64,000 bases of DNA from Erysipelotrichaceae bacterium. GTDB taxonomy: Bacteria > Bacillota_I > Bacilli_A > Erysipelotrichales > Erysipelotrichaceae. The stretch covers positions 1 to 64,000 of the forward strand of contig JAFQZR010000018.1 in the NCBI GenBank assembly GCA_017405785.1. The letters run 5' to 3'. The notes below the pieces were generated by a model that made no database searches, had not been told where the DNA came from, and saw nothing but the letters and a program-made list of their open reading frames with translations. Positions 25,070 through 32,679 of the stretch are shown here, piece after piece; position 1 is the first letter of the stretch, and the number at the start of each line of letters is the position of its first letter. The position numbers and the translations under genes were made by a program.

Positions 25070-26803
25070 TTATTCGTTTTCCTTCTGAATATCGTTCATG
25101 CGGGCATACTGACCACCTAAGGCTACTAACTGGTCATGTGTGCCTCTTTCTATGACTGTACCATCTTCAATTACCAGGATCTGTTCAGCGGATCTGATGG
25201 TGCTCAGTCTGTGGGCAATTGCGATGATGGTTCTCTTGCCGGCCAGTGAATTGATGGCGTTGCGGATCTGCTGCTCGGTTTCAACGTCAACGGCAGCAGT
25301 GGCTTCATCAAGAACGATGATCGGTGAACGGCGCAGTATGGCACGGGCAATGGCGATACGCTGCTTCTGGCCACCTGACAGTTTGACACCTCTTTCGCCT
25401 GTTTCGGTATTGTATCCGTCAGGCATGGCTTCGATTTCCTTATCAATATTAGCAGCTTTGGCTGCGGCCTTTATCTCATCCATGGTGGCATCAGGTCTTG
25501 CATAACTAATATTTTCAGCTATGGTTCCGTTAAACAGGAAGGTATCCTGTAATACTGTTGAGATGTTCTGTCTCAGACTCTCAATTGTAATATCCTGAAT
25601 GTCCTGTCCATCGATCAGAATTCTTCCTGAATCTGGTTCATAGAAACGGGACAGAAGTTCGGTGATGGTTGTCTTACCGACTCCTGTCGGTCCGACCAGT
25701 GCCAGCATTTCGCCCGGCTTGCAGGTGAATGATACATCGTTGAGTACCGGTACACCGTCAACATAGGAGAAACTGACATGATCGAAGGTTATTTCACCTT
25801 TGACATCGGTAAGTGGCTTGGCATTTGGTTTGTCTTCTATTTCATTTGGTGCATCCAGGATGACCATGACTCTTTCGGCACCTGCCAGAGACTGCTGCAT
25901 GTTTTCAACCAGATTGGATAAGCCGATAATTGGCTGATAGAACAGACTCAGATACAGTAAGAAGGCAACGATGTCTTCAACCTGCAGTCCTTCCGCATAA
26001 GCCAGATAACCGCCAAAAGCTACAACCAGAATCGTACCGATCGATGATATGAATTCAACAGCCGGATGGAAGACGGCACTGACCTTTAGGGCCCGTAACA
26101 TGGCTTTGACATGTTCAATGTTCTTCTCATCAACTCTGCCGGTTTCATATTCTTCCTGACCGAAGGCCTGGATCTCATGAATGCCGGAGAGATTATCCTG
26201 CAGCTTGCCGTTGAGTTCACCCATTTTCCGCTGTGATACACGGAAATATGGTCTGACCTTTTTGGCAAATATCAGTCCCGATATCATGATCAGAGGAATC
26301 GGAGCACAGGTGATAAGAGCCAGTTTAGGATTGATTGTCAGCAAAATGATCAGTACACCGGCAAAGGTGACAAGGTTGGTTATTGATTCAGGGATCATGT
26401 GGGCATATAAGAGCTCAAAGTCCCTGGTGTCATTGACTACTCTGCTCATCAGATCACCGGTCTGCTTGTCATGGAAATAACCCAAGTGCATGTGGGTGAG
26501 TTTGTTATAGACCTTGGTTCTGAGGTCTCTTACCAGATACCAGGCAGCTTCATGTGACAGATAACTGCTCATGAAGCGGAACACTATACGTAACAGATAT
26601 AAACCGATGAGAATGATGGTTAGTTTTTTAATATCAGTCAGTTTTTCAGCGGTTACACCGTCCTTGACGATTCCCGTCATGGCTGACAGAACCCTTGGTG
26701 CTGCCAGATTGAGAAGGGTCAGTGAAAGAGTGGCAGTGATTGCCAGTAAGTAGAGTTTCTTATAACGCAGAGCTTCCTTGCTGAGTTTCCACAGTGTTTT
26801 CAT
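25070..26803 (-). CDS. ABC exporter, fused permease and ATPase (MsbA-like)
   Basis: A 577-residue half-transporter: six-span membrane domain (about 1-310), then an ATPase with Walker A GPTGVGKTT, signature LSGGQKQRIAIARAI, Walker B IIVLDEATAAVD and switch IAHRLST. A single gene with no partner nearby, so it probably works as a homodimer. Type IV exporters of this kind move lipids, drugs or peptides; the substrate is not apparent. The start follows GAAAGGAG. Confidence 0.88.
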   Translation of the reverse strand: MKTLWKLSKEALRYKKLYLLAITATLSLTLLNLAAPRVLSAMTGIVKDGVTAEKLTDIKKLTIILIGLYLLRIVFRFMSSYLSHEAAWYLVRDLRTKVYNKLTHMHLGYFHDKQTGDLMSRVVNDTRDFELLYAHMIPESITNLVTFAGVLIILLTINPKLALITCAPIPLIMISGLIFAKKVRPYFRVSQRKMGELNGKLQDNLSGIHEIQAFGQEEYETGRVDEKNIEHVKAMLRALKVSAVFHPAVEFISSIGTILVVAFGGYLAYAEGLQVEDIVAFLLYLSLFYQPIIGLSNLVENMQQSLAGAERVMVILDAPNEIEDKPNAKPLTDVKGEITFDHVSFSYVDGVPVLNDVSFTCKPGEMLALVGPTGVGKTTITELLSRFYEPDSGRILIDGQDIQDITIESLRQNISTVLQDTFLFNGTIAENISYARPDATMDEIKAAAKAANIDKEIEAMPDGYNTETGERGVKLSGGQKQRIAIARAILRRSPIIVLDEATAAVDVETEQQIRNAINSLAGKRTIIAIAHRLSTIRSAEQILVIEDGTVIERGTHDQLVALGGQYARMNDIQKENE

Positions 26804-26887
26804 TGCCTTCTCCTTTCGGTCGTATATATCTGCATATTAATAATACAATATTGAAAGTGATTAGTTCGTTTATATGCCCGCTAATGT

Positions 26888-26916
26888 TTACTTTAAATGG
26901 TCTAAAAATATATAAT
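26888..26916 (+). promoter_or_regulatory. promoter of the Mg2+ ATPase transcript
   Basis: TATAAT (26911-26916) with a weak -35 (TTTACT region, 26887-26892). Transcription would start near 26923, directly before the upstream reading frame. The 142 bases between the ABC gene and the upstream frame hold only these signals and the divergent ABC promoter. Confidence 0.5.
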
Positions 26917-26945
26917 TAAGATAGAGAAAAGGAGGGTTTTGCAGT

Positions 26946-27026
26946 ATGTCCCGATTAGACGATTATCACAGTAGACACATCACGGAATCTGGCGGTCATG
27001 CTGCAGAAAAGCATCTGTTTTTCTAA
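26946..27026 (+). CDS. 26-codon upstream reading frame (leader peptide candidate)
   Basis: An ATG at 26946 ten bases after a full AAAGGAGG site opens 26 codons (MSRLDDYHSRHITESGG and onward) ending at TAA 27024-27026, 35 bases before the Mg2+ ATPase gene. It has four His and many charged residues and no signal peptide. The 3' half contains hairpin ATGCT/AGCAT (26998-27014) followed by CTGTTTTT, which resembles a weak terminator, and GGCGG (26991-26995) can pair with CCGCC (27037-27041). A leader peptide that controls mgtA expression is a good hypothesis. Confidence 0.5.
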   Translation: MSRLDDYHSRHITESGGHAAEKHLFF

Positions 27027-27054
27027 GCGTTAAAGGCCGCCTTGGAAGAGGGGG
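26991..27054 (+). promoter_or_regulatory. possible attenuator before the Mg2+ ATPase gene
   Basis: Hairpin ATGCT-GCAGAAA-AGCAT then CTGTTTTT, enclosed by a possible long-range stem GGCGG/CCGCC. It lies within the end of the leader frame and just before the ATPase ribosome site (GAGGGGG). It does not look like the M-box riboswitch. Confidence 0.35.
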
Positions 27055-27061
27055 TTTTTAT

Positions 27062-29680
27062 ATGGCAAAGACAAAAAATAATACTGACAGCAAAGCCGTT
27101 GAAAAGAAGCTTGAAGATTATGCTCGTCTCAGCAAGGAAGAGCTTTTTGAGCGTTTTGAGATTGATAACGGCGGCTTAAGCAACGAACAGGTAGCCGCCA
27201 ATACCGAGAAATACGGCAAGAACATAATCAACCAGAGCAATGAAAATACATTGATAATCCGTCTGAAAGATGCGGTGATCAATCCGTTTAACATTGTTCT
27301 TTTAGCGGTTGCCGGAGTTACATACTTTACGGATGTCATTCTGGCTGAAAATGCCAGCTATGCTTCATTCGCGATGCTGCTGATCGTTGTAGCTATCTCG
27401 TCAACTGTATCATTTGTACAGTCAGAAAAGAGCAGCAATGCCGCCAAGCAGCTGCAGAAGATGATCAGCAACAACATTGAAGTTGTCCGTAACGGTTACA
27501 CCATCACCATCAATATCGAAGATGCCGTTCCGGGTGATGTCGTCAAGCTAGGTGCCGGTGACATGGTACCAGGCGATGTCCGTTTATATGATCTGAAGGA
27601 CTTGTTTATTGACCAGTCACAGCTGACCGGTGAATCCGTTCCGGTCGAGAAGTTTACTGACTGCCGTGAATACGACAACATAACGGAACTGTCCAATATT
27701 GCCTTTATGGGCAGCAACGTTGTTTCCGGAAGTGCCAAGGCCGTTATCCTTTCAACCGGTAACTATACTTACTTCGGATCAATGGCCAAGTCACTGTCTT
27801 CCGAAAACACCAAGAGCACCTTTGATGAGAACATGGATTCCATATCCAGGTTACTGATCAGATTCATGCTGATAATGATTCCGGTCATCTTTGTGGCTAA
27901 CCTTCTGACCAAGAGCAACTGGCTGGATTCTCTGATGTTCGGCATTACCATTGCCGTTGGTCTGATGCCGGAAATGCTACCGGTCATCATGACCAGCTCT
28001 CTGGCAAAGGGAGCCATCTCCATGAGTAAGAAGAAGACCATCGTCAAGCGTCTGGGTGCCATTCAGACATTTGGTGAAATGGACGTATTATGTACGGATA
28101 AGACCGGAACCCTGACGGAAGACAAGGTCATTCTGGAAAAGTATCTCAACTGTAAAGGTGAGGAAGACAGAAGAGTTCTGTCCCATGCCTTCCTTAACAG
28201 CTATTTCCAGACTGGAATGAAGAACCTGATGGACAGAGCCATCATTGCCAGAGGTGAGAAAGAAGGACTCAACAGACTTAAGAGAGAATATGTCAGAGAG
28301 GACGAGATCCCGTTTGACTTCTCCAGACGTATGATGTCTGTTGTTATGAGAGATAAGAAACTGAAACGTCAGCTGATTACCAAGGGTGCAGTTGACGAGA
28401 TAATCAGCCGCTGCAAGTATGTTGACGTAGACGGTCAGGCACTGGAAATAAATGAAGAATGGCTGCAGATCGCCCGTAACATTGCCGAGGAAAACGGCCG
28501 GGAAGGAATCCGTGTCATTGCGGTTGCCCAGAAAAATGAGATTCATGATGTCGATACCTTCGGTATTGATGATGAAAAGGATATGGTATTGCTGGGCTTC
28601 ATCGGTTTCCTGGATCCTCCAAAAGAATCAGCTAAACCGGCTCTGGATAACCTGAAGAAGAGCGGCATCAAGACCGTTGTTCTGACCGGTGACAGTGAAG
28701 GTGTTGCCATTGCGGTTGCCAAGCGTCTGGGAATCGATGTTACCTATACTTATAACGGTGCTGCCGTTGACAAGATGAGCGATGAAGAACTGGGTGAAGC
28801 CTGTGACAGATGTTATGTCTTTGCCAAGCTGAATCCGATGCAGAAAAAGAGGATCGTCTCGATCATGCAGAATCAGGGTCATACCGTTGGCTATATGGGT
28901 GACGGTATCAATGACTCACCGCCGTTAAAGCAGTCTGATGTCGGCATTTCTGTTGATACAGCTGTTGACATTGCCAAGGAAGTAGCTGATATCATCCTTC
29001 TGGAGAAGGATCTGCAGGTACTGGAAGACGGTGTCATGGAAGGACGCCGTACCTTCGCAAATATGAACAAGTATCTCAAGATGGCTATTTCCGGTAACTT
29101 CGGTAACATGTTATCAGTAGTAATTGCTTCACTGGCGTTACCGTTTTTGCCACTGATGCCGATTCATATCCTGGTTCAGAACATCCTGAACGACTTCGCC
29201 CAGCTGGGTATGCCGTTTGATAATGTTGAACCGGAGTATATTGAAAAACCAAAGAAGTGGAACGTGGACGGTATTAAGAAATTCATGGTTTACTTTGGAT
29301 TCTTATCAACCATACTCGACGTTCTGTGCTTTGTAGTATTATGGAAAGTCTTCCATTACGATAATCCGTCAAAGGCCATGTTCTTCCAGTGCGGATGGTT
29401 CATGTTCGGTGTAATTTCACAGACCATGGTAATCCACACCATCAGAACTCATAAGATACCGTTTATCCAGGCCAATGCCTCATTACAGCTGTATCTGTCC
29501 AATATTGCCGTTGTTATTGTTACCCTGATAATAGGCATGACAGATATTTCCGCTTTATTTGAAATGGGTAAGGTTCCGGGTGTTTACGGATTATGGATGA
29601 TCTTATTGCTGGTGATCTATCTGATACTGGCACAGATCATCAAGAAGATTTACATTAAGATCAATAAGGAATGGATATAG
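27062..29680 (+). CDS. mgtA: magnesium-importing P-type ATPase (MgtA/MgtB)
   Basis: An 872-residue P3B-type ATPase, the usual length. Actuator motif LTGESVPVEK, phosphorylation site CTDKTGTLTED, nucleotide-binding KGAVDEI, hinge GDGINDSPPLK, and about ten spans including GLMPEMLPVIMTSSLAKGA (the PEML-type TM4 of Mg2+ pumps) and QNILNDFAQLGMPFDNV. It imports Mg2+ at the cost of ATP. Its start is preceded by a run of G (GAGGGGG). A leader frame lies upstream and an MgtE-type sensor protein 13 bases downstream, suggesting Mg2+-responsive control. Confidence 0.9.
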   Translation: MAKTKNNTDSKAVEKKLEDYARLSKEELFERFEIDNGGLSNEQVAANTEKYGKNIINQSNENTLIIRLKDAVINPFNIVLLAVAGVTYFTDVILAENASYASFAMLLIVVAISSTVSFVQSEKSSNAAKQLQKMISNNIEVVRNGYTITINIEDAVPGDVVKLGAGDMVPGDVRLYDLKDLFIDQSQLTGESVPVEKFTDCREYDNITELSNIAFMGSNVVSGSAKAVILSTGNYTYFGSMAKSLSSENTKSTFDENMDSISRLLIRFMLIMIPVIFVANLLTKSNWLDSLMFGITIAVGLMPEMLPVIMTSSLAKGAISMSKKKTIVKRLGAIQTFGEMDVLCTDKTGTLTEDKVILEKYLNCKGEEDRRVLSHAFLNSYFQTGMKNLMDRAIIARGEKEGLNRLKREYVREDEIPFDFSRRMMSVVMRDKKLKRQLITKGAVDEIISRCKYVDVDGQALEINEEWLQIARNIAEENGREGIRVIAVAQKNEIHDVDTFGIDDEKDMVLLGFIGFLDPPKESAKPALDNLKKSGIKTVVLTGDSEGVAIAVAKRLGIDVTYTYNGAAVDKMSDEELGEACDRCYVFAKLNPMQKKRIVSIMQNQGHTVGYMGDGINDSPPLKQSDVGISVDTAVDIAKEVADIILLEKDLQVLEDGVMEGRRTFANMNKYLKMAISGNFGNMLSVVIASLALPFLPLMPIHILVQNILNDFAQLGMPFDNVEPEYIEKPKKWNVDGIKKFMVYFGFLSTILDVLCFVVLWKVFHYDNPSKAMFFQCGWFMFGVISQTMVIHTIRTHKIPFIQANASLQLYLSNIAVVIVTLIIGMTDISALFEMGKVPGVYGLWMILLLVIYLILAQIIKKIYIKINKEWI

Positions 29681-29693
29681 GAGGTTGTGTAAT

Positions 29694-30719
29694 ATGACTG
29701 AAAGAAATACAGAAGAAATAATGGACGAAAGATATTACGCCCAGGAAATATTTGATCTGGTACGCAAGACACCGGATAAGAAAAAACTGGCAACTGCTCT
29801 GTCATACTATCATGACAACGACATTGCCAGCGCTCTGAGTTATCTGACTCCGAAAGAAAGAAAACATCTATATGATTCAATAGGTATTGAAGCCACCTCC
29901 CGTGTCTTTGCTTACCTGGATGAAGATGTTGATAAGTACTTCGCTGAATTGGAAGCCGATCAGGCTGCAGACATCATTGAAGAGATGGACGCTGACGACG
30001 CTGTCGACATCCTGGAAGGACTGAATGACCGCAAGGCCAAGGAAATCATCGGCTTGATGGAACCTGAGGCTAAGGAAGACATCGATCTGATCAATTCCTA
30101 TGCTGATAACCAGTTTGGTTCATTAATGACCACTAACTTCATCGCGGTTAAAACAGGGCTGTCAATTAAGGAAACCATGAGTTCCCTGGTTGAACAGGCT
30201 AAGGAAAACGACAATATCGGTACCATCTATCTGATCAACGATAATGACACGCTGCATGGAGCCATCGACTTAAGAGACCTGCTGACATCCAAGAATGAAG
30301 AAGAACTGGAAGAAACCGTCATTACTTCATATCCGTATGTCTATGCTGACCAGATCATCAGTAAGGAATCTCTGGATGAGCTGATCGACTATGATGAAGA
30401 CTCAATTCCGGTACTCTCAGAAAAGACAAATGAGGTTCTCGGTGTCATCACGGCTCAGGATCTGGCTGAGTATACATTCGAAGATATGGATGAACAGCCT
30501 GAAGAACCGGAAGTAGTTGTTCCTGAGAAGGAAAACAAGACAGGCGGACTGTTACTGTTATGCGGTACCGTCCTTCTGATAGCTGCCGCAATTGCCGGAC
30601 ATACTGTTGTTTCCGATAACGTTTCCAGAGAAACAGCCTTCATTGTTCTGCTGGTTGCCGGTACAGTGTTTAGCGTAGTTGGTCTGTATTATTTCTACGC
30701 CAAGAAGAAAAATGAATAA
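29694..30719 (+). CDS. MgtE cytoplasmic sensor domain (N and CBS) without the channel
   Basis: A 341-residue protein. Residues about 20-135 resemble the superhelical MgtE N domain (AADIIEEMDADDAVDILEGL). Next, SLMTTNFIAVKTGLSIKETM opens a CBS pair (about 135-275; DNIGTIYLINDNDTLHGAIDLRDLL, DEDSIPVLSEKTNEVLGVITAQDL). In MgtE these domains bind Mg2+ and gate the pore. Here the five-span channel is missing and replaced by two C-terminal spans. It follows the Mg2+ ATPase by 13 bases. Probably a membrane-bound Mg2+ sensor acting on that pump (inference). Start ATG 29694, nine bases after AGGAGG. Confidence 0.82.
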   Translation: MTERNTEEIMDERYYAQEIFDLVRKTPDKKKLATALSYYHDNDIASALSYLTPKERKHLYDSIGIEATSRVFAYLDEDVDKYFAELEADQAADIIEEMDADDAVDILEGLNDRKAKEIIGLMEPEAKEDIDLINSYADNQFGSLMTTNFIAVKTGLSIKETMSSLVEQAKENDNIGTIYLINDNDTLHGAIDLRDLLTSKNEEELEETVITSYPYVYADQIISKESLDELIDYDEDSIPVLSEKTNEVLGVITAQDLAEYTFEDMDEQPEEPEVVVPEKENKTGGLLLLCGTVLLIAAAIAGHTVVSDNVSRETAFIVLLVAGTVFSVVGLYYFYAKKKNE

Positions 30720-30721
30720 TT

Positions 30722-30745
30722 GAAGAGAGAAATCTCTTCTTTTTT
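30722..30745 (+). terminator. terminator of the mgtA transcript
   Basis: GAAGAGA (30722-30728), loop GAAA, TCTCTTC (30733-30739), then six T. Confidence 0.82.
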
Positions 30746-30772
30746 GTTAAAGAAAAAAGAACAGAATGTGTT

Positions 30773-31042
30773 TCAGGGATTCATTCTGTTCTTTTCTATC
30801 TTCCATAATTCATCAATGCTTTTGAAGTTAACTGGAAACAGATATACGGCTGTTCTGTGATGAATGTATTCTCCTTCCGGAGTTGGATCCTCCAGCAGCA
30901 CATTCCAAACTACTACTCTGTACAGTATTGCGGGATAATCACGTGTACCGCCGTCCTTGTAGATAAGAGGGATTGGGCAAGGGCATAAGAGAACAAATAT
31001 CGTTAGAATGGTGAGAAAGGTTTTCAGTGTTTTCTTTTTCAT
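30773..31042 (-). CDS. small exported protein with a DGGTRDY motif (copy 2)
   Basis: An 89-residue protein: hydrophobic N-terminal segment (about 6-24), then YKDGGTRDYPAILYRVVVWN and YLFPVNFKSIDELWKIEK. Related to the protein at 21313-21579. Start at ATG 31042, eight bases after AAGGAGG; a TTG at 31048 is too close to that site. The ribosome site overlaps the stop of the TetR gene, so the two are probably one transcript. Confidence 0.65.
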   Translation of the reverse strand: MKKKTLKTFLTILTIFVLLCPCPIPLIYKDGGTRDYPAILYRVVVWNVLLEDPTPEGEYIHHRTAVYLFPVNFKSIDELWKIEKNRMNP

Positions 31043-31055
31043 GATCAATTCCTCC

Positions 31056-31595
31056 TTAATTCTCAGTTATTAACCCGGAACACCATCTTATAAAGGCGTC
31101 ATTAATATCTTCAACAGACATGTCACAGCCTCTTTTCATCCATTCAGTAAGGATTCCAACGGTGATCCAGGCCTTGGCAGCATAATTGTAGTGCTTGATA
31201 GGCGGTATATTCGTTCTGCCCGCATAATTGGACCGAATGATCGCGTCAGTAAAAACGTCAAAATACTGTTTCGGAGCAGCCTTATAGAAACAGAGAAGAA
31301 ATACGCGGTTTACTCTGGCTGTTTCAAAGAAGGAATAGGCAATGTTGGTCATGAAATCACCCTGTAGTGACGCCAGAAGCTTGCCTGACTGGGTAGCTAC
31401 TTCCCGGAACTTGTCAGTGAAAATGTCGTCCTTGCTGGTGAAGTTGCGGTAAAAGGAATTACGGCAGACTCCGGCTTCATCAACTATTTCCTGGATGGTG
31501 ATCTGATCATACGGTTCTTCGTCAGAAGACACCAGTCTGATCAGAGCATCATAGATTCTTTCCTTAACAGATTTATCTCTTTTTTTATATGGCAT
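31056..31595 (-). CDS. TetR-family transcriptional regulator
   Basis: A 179-residue protein. The N-terminal helix-turn-helix reads ERIYDALIRLV, ITIQEIVDEAGVCRNSFYRNFTSKDDIF. The C-terminal ligand-binding half is of the Dha-kinase-activator-like type common in Firmicutes (FVLLCFYKA-like region and WMKRGCDMS). The start at 31595 follows AAAGAGGAAAG. It diverges from the esterase-ABC-ABC-esterase operon, which it very likely controls through the inverted repeat at 31690-31718. Confidence 0.85.
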   Translation of the reverse strand: MPYKKRDKSVKERIYDALIRLVSSDEEPYDQITIQEIVDEAGVCRNSFYRNFTSKDDIFTDKFREVATQSGKLLASLQGDFMTNIAYSFFETARVNRVFLLCFYKAAPKQYFDVFTDAIIRSNYAGRTNIPPIKHYNYAAKAWITVGILTEWMKRGCDMSVEDINDAFIRWCSGLITEN

Positions 31596-31689
31596 ATTCT
31601 TTCCTCTTTTGTTCCAAATCATCCCGTTGTATTGTCTGTAGAAACATATGATGATTTAATAAAAGTAATGGAACACTTTGTTACATTTT

Positions 31690-31718
31690 AATGCTTTGAC
31701 AGTTTTTGTTCAAGCATT
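31690..31718. promoter_or_regulatory. inverted repeat between tetR and the esterase operon (operator candidate)
   Basis: AATGCTT (31690-31696) and AAGCATT (31712-31718) are perfect inverted half-sites with 15 bases between them. A TTGACA (31696-31701) overlaps the left half. The position, in the divergent control region, is right for a TetR operator. Confidence 0.5.
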
Positions 31719-31740
31719 GACATGACGGAGAACGAATAAT

Positions 31741-32667
31741 ATGAGAATGTCAGATGTTTTTAAAAGAATACTGGTAACCATACTCAGAGTAAAACCAAAG
31801 ATTCTTTCTGCTGAAGAAAAGGAAAAAATGAAACGGAAACTAACCGAAGTAAACCGTACTCATGACAGGGATCTCACGACATGTGATAAGGAGCTGATTG
31901 AGGGGCTGAAGATGGAAGAGGTAAAGCTCAGTAACTGCTCGGGTTGGTTCATCAGCAGGGAAAGGAATCCTGAAGATAAAATCGTTTATTACATCCATGG
32001 CGGCGGCTTTGTGAATTCCTATACCAGAGACAGAATGAGATTTGTGTCCTATCTTGTTAAGAAGTTCGGATACAACGTCTTCTCCATTGATTACCGTCTG
32101 GCCCCGGAGTTCATGTTCCCATGTGCTCCAAATGACTGTCTGGAAGGTTATCAGATGTTACTGGAAAAAATTGACAGTAATAAGATCGCTGTCATAGGAG
32201 AGTCAGCAGGTGGAACCCTGTCATTTGTCCTTTCACTGGTGTCAAAGGATAAGGGCTTGCCTCAGCCGGCGGCGATCTATGCCAATTCACCGGCTACCCA
32301 GCTAATTGAGTATACCGACAGCTATCGCAAGTATTCATTAAAGAGGGATTTCATCGTTACGGAAGGAATAATCGAGAACATGATGGGTATCTACTTCAAT
32401 TCGGAAGACGGAAAGAATCCGTATGTCTCACCGCTGTATGGACAACTAAGCGGATTACCGCCGGTAACTATCACAGCCAGTAACTGTGAATGTCTGCTGG
32501 ATGATTCAGTAATGATGTATGAGAAATTAAAGGAAGCGGGTAATGATGTAACTATTAAGATCTATGATGGCTTATGCCATGCATTCATCATTTCCCCGCA
32601 GATGAAGGAAGTAGTCAGGGATGCCTATCCTGATTTACAGGCATTTCTGAATAAATATCTGGGATAA
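31741..32667 (+). CDS. alpha/beta hydrolase, HSL-type esterase (copy 1)
   Basis: A 308-residue hydrolase. The oxyanion motif is YIHGGGFVNS, the nucleophile Ser lies in GESAGGTLS, and the late acid and His are in ECLLDDSVMMYEKL and GLCHAFIIS. The family (hormone-sensitive lipase-like) hydrolyses esters of small acyl groups. No signal peptide. The fourth gene downstream, at 36141, is a paralogue with the same motifs. First gene of the TetR-linked operon; GGAG lies ten bases upstream. Confidence 0.85.
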   Translation: MRMSDVFKRILVTILRVKPKILSAEEKEKMKRKLTEVNRTHDRDLTTCDKELIEGLKMEEVKLSNCSGWFISRERNPEDKIVYYIHGGGFVNSYTRDRMRFVSYLVKKFGYNVFSIDYRLAPEFMFPCAPNDCLEGYQMLLEKIDSNKIAVIGESAGGTLSFVLSLVSKDKGLPQPAAIYANSPATQLIEYTDSYRKYSLKRDFIVTEGIIENMMGIYFNSEDGKNPYVSPLYGQLSGLPPVTITASNCECLLDDSVMMYEKLKEAGNDVTIKIYDGLCHAFIISPQMKEVVRDAYPDLQAFLNKYLG

Positions 32668-32679
32668 AGGAGACCAAAT

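Noticed and set aside
26923-27061. M-box (Mg2+) riboswitch before mgtA
   Set aside because: The conserved M-box segments I know are not present; a translated short frame occupies most of the space.
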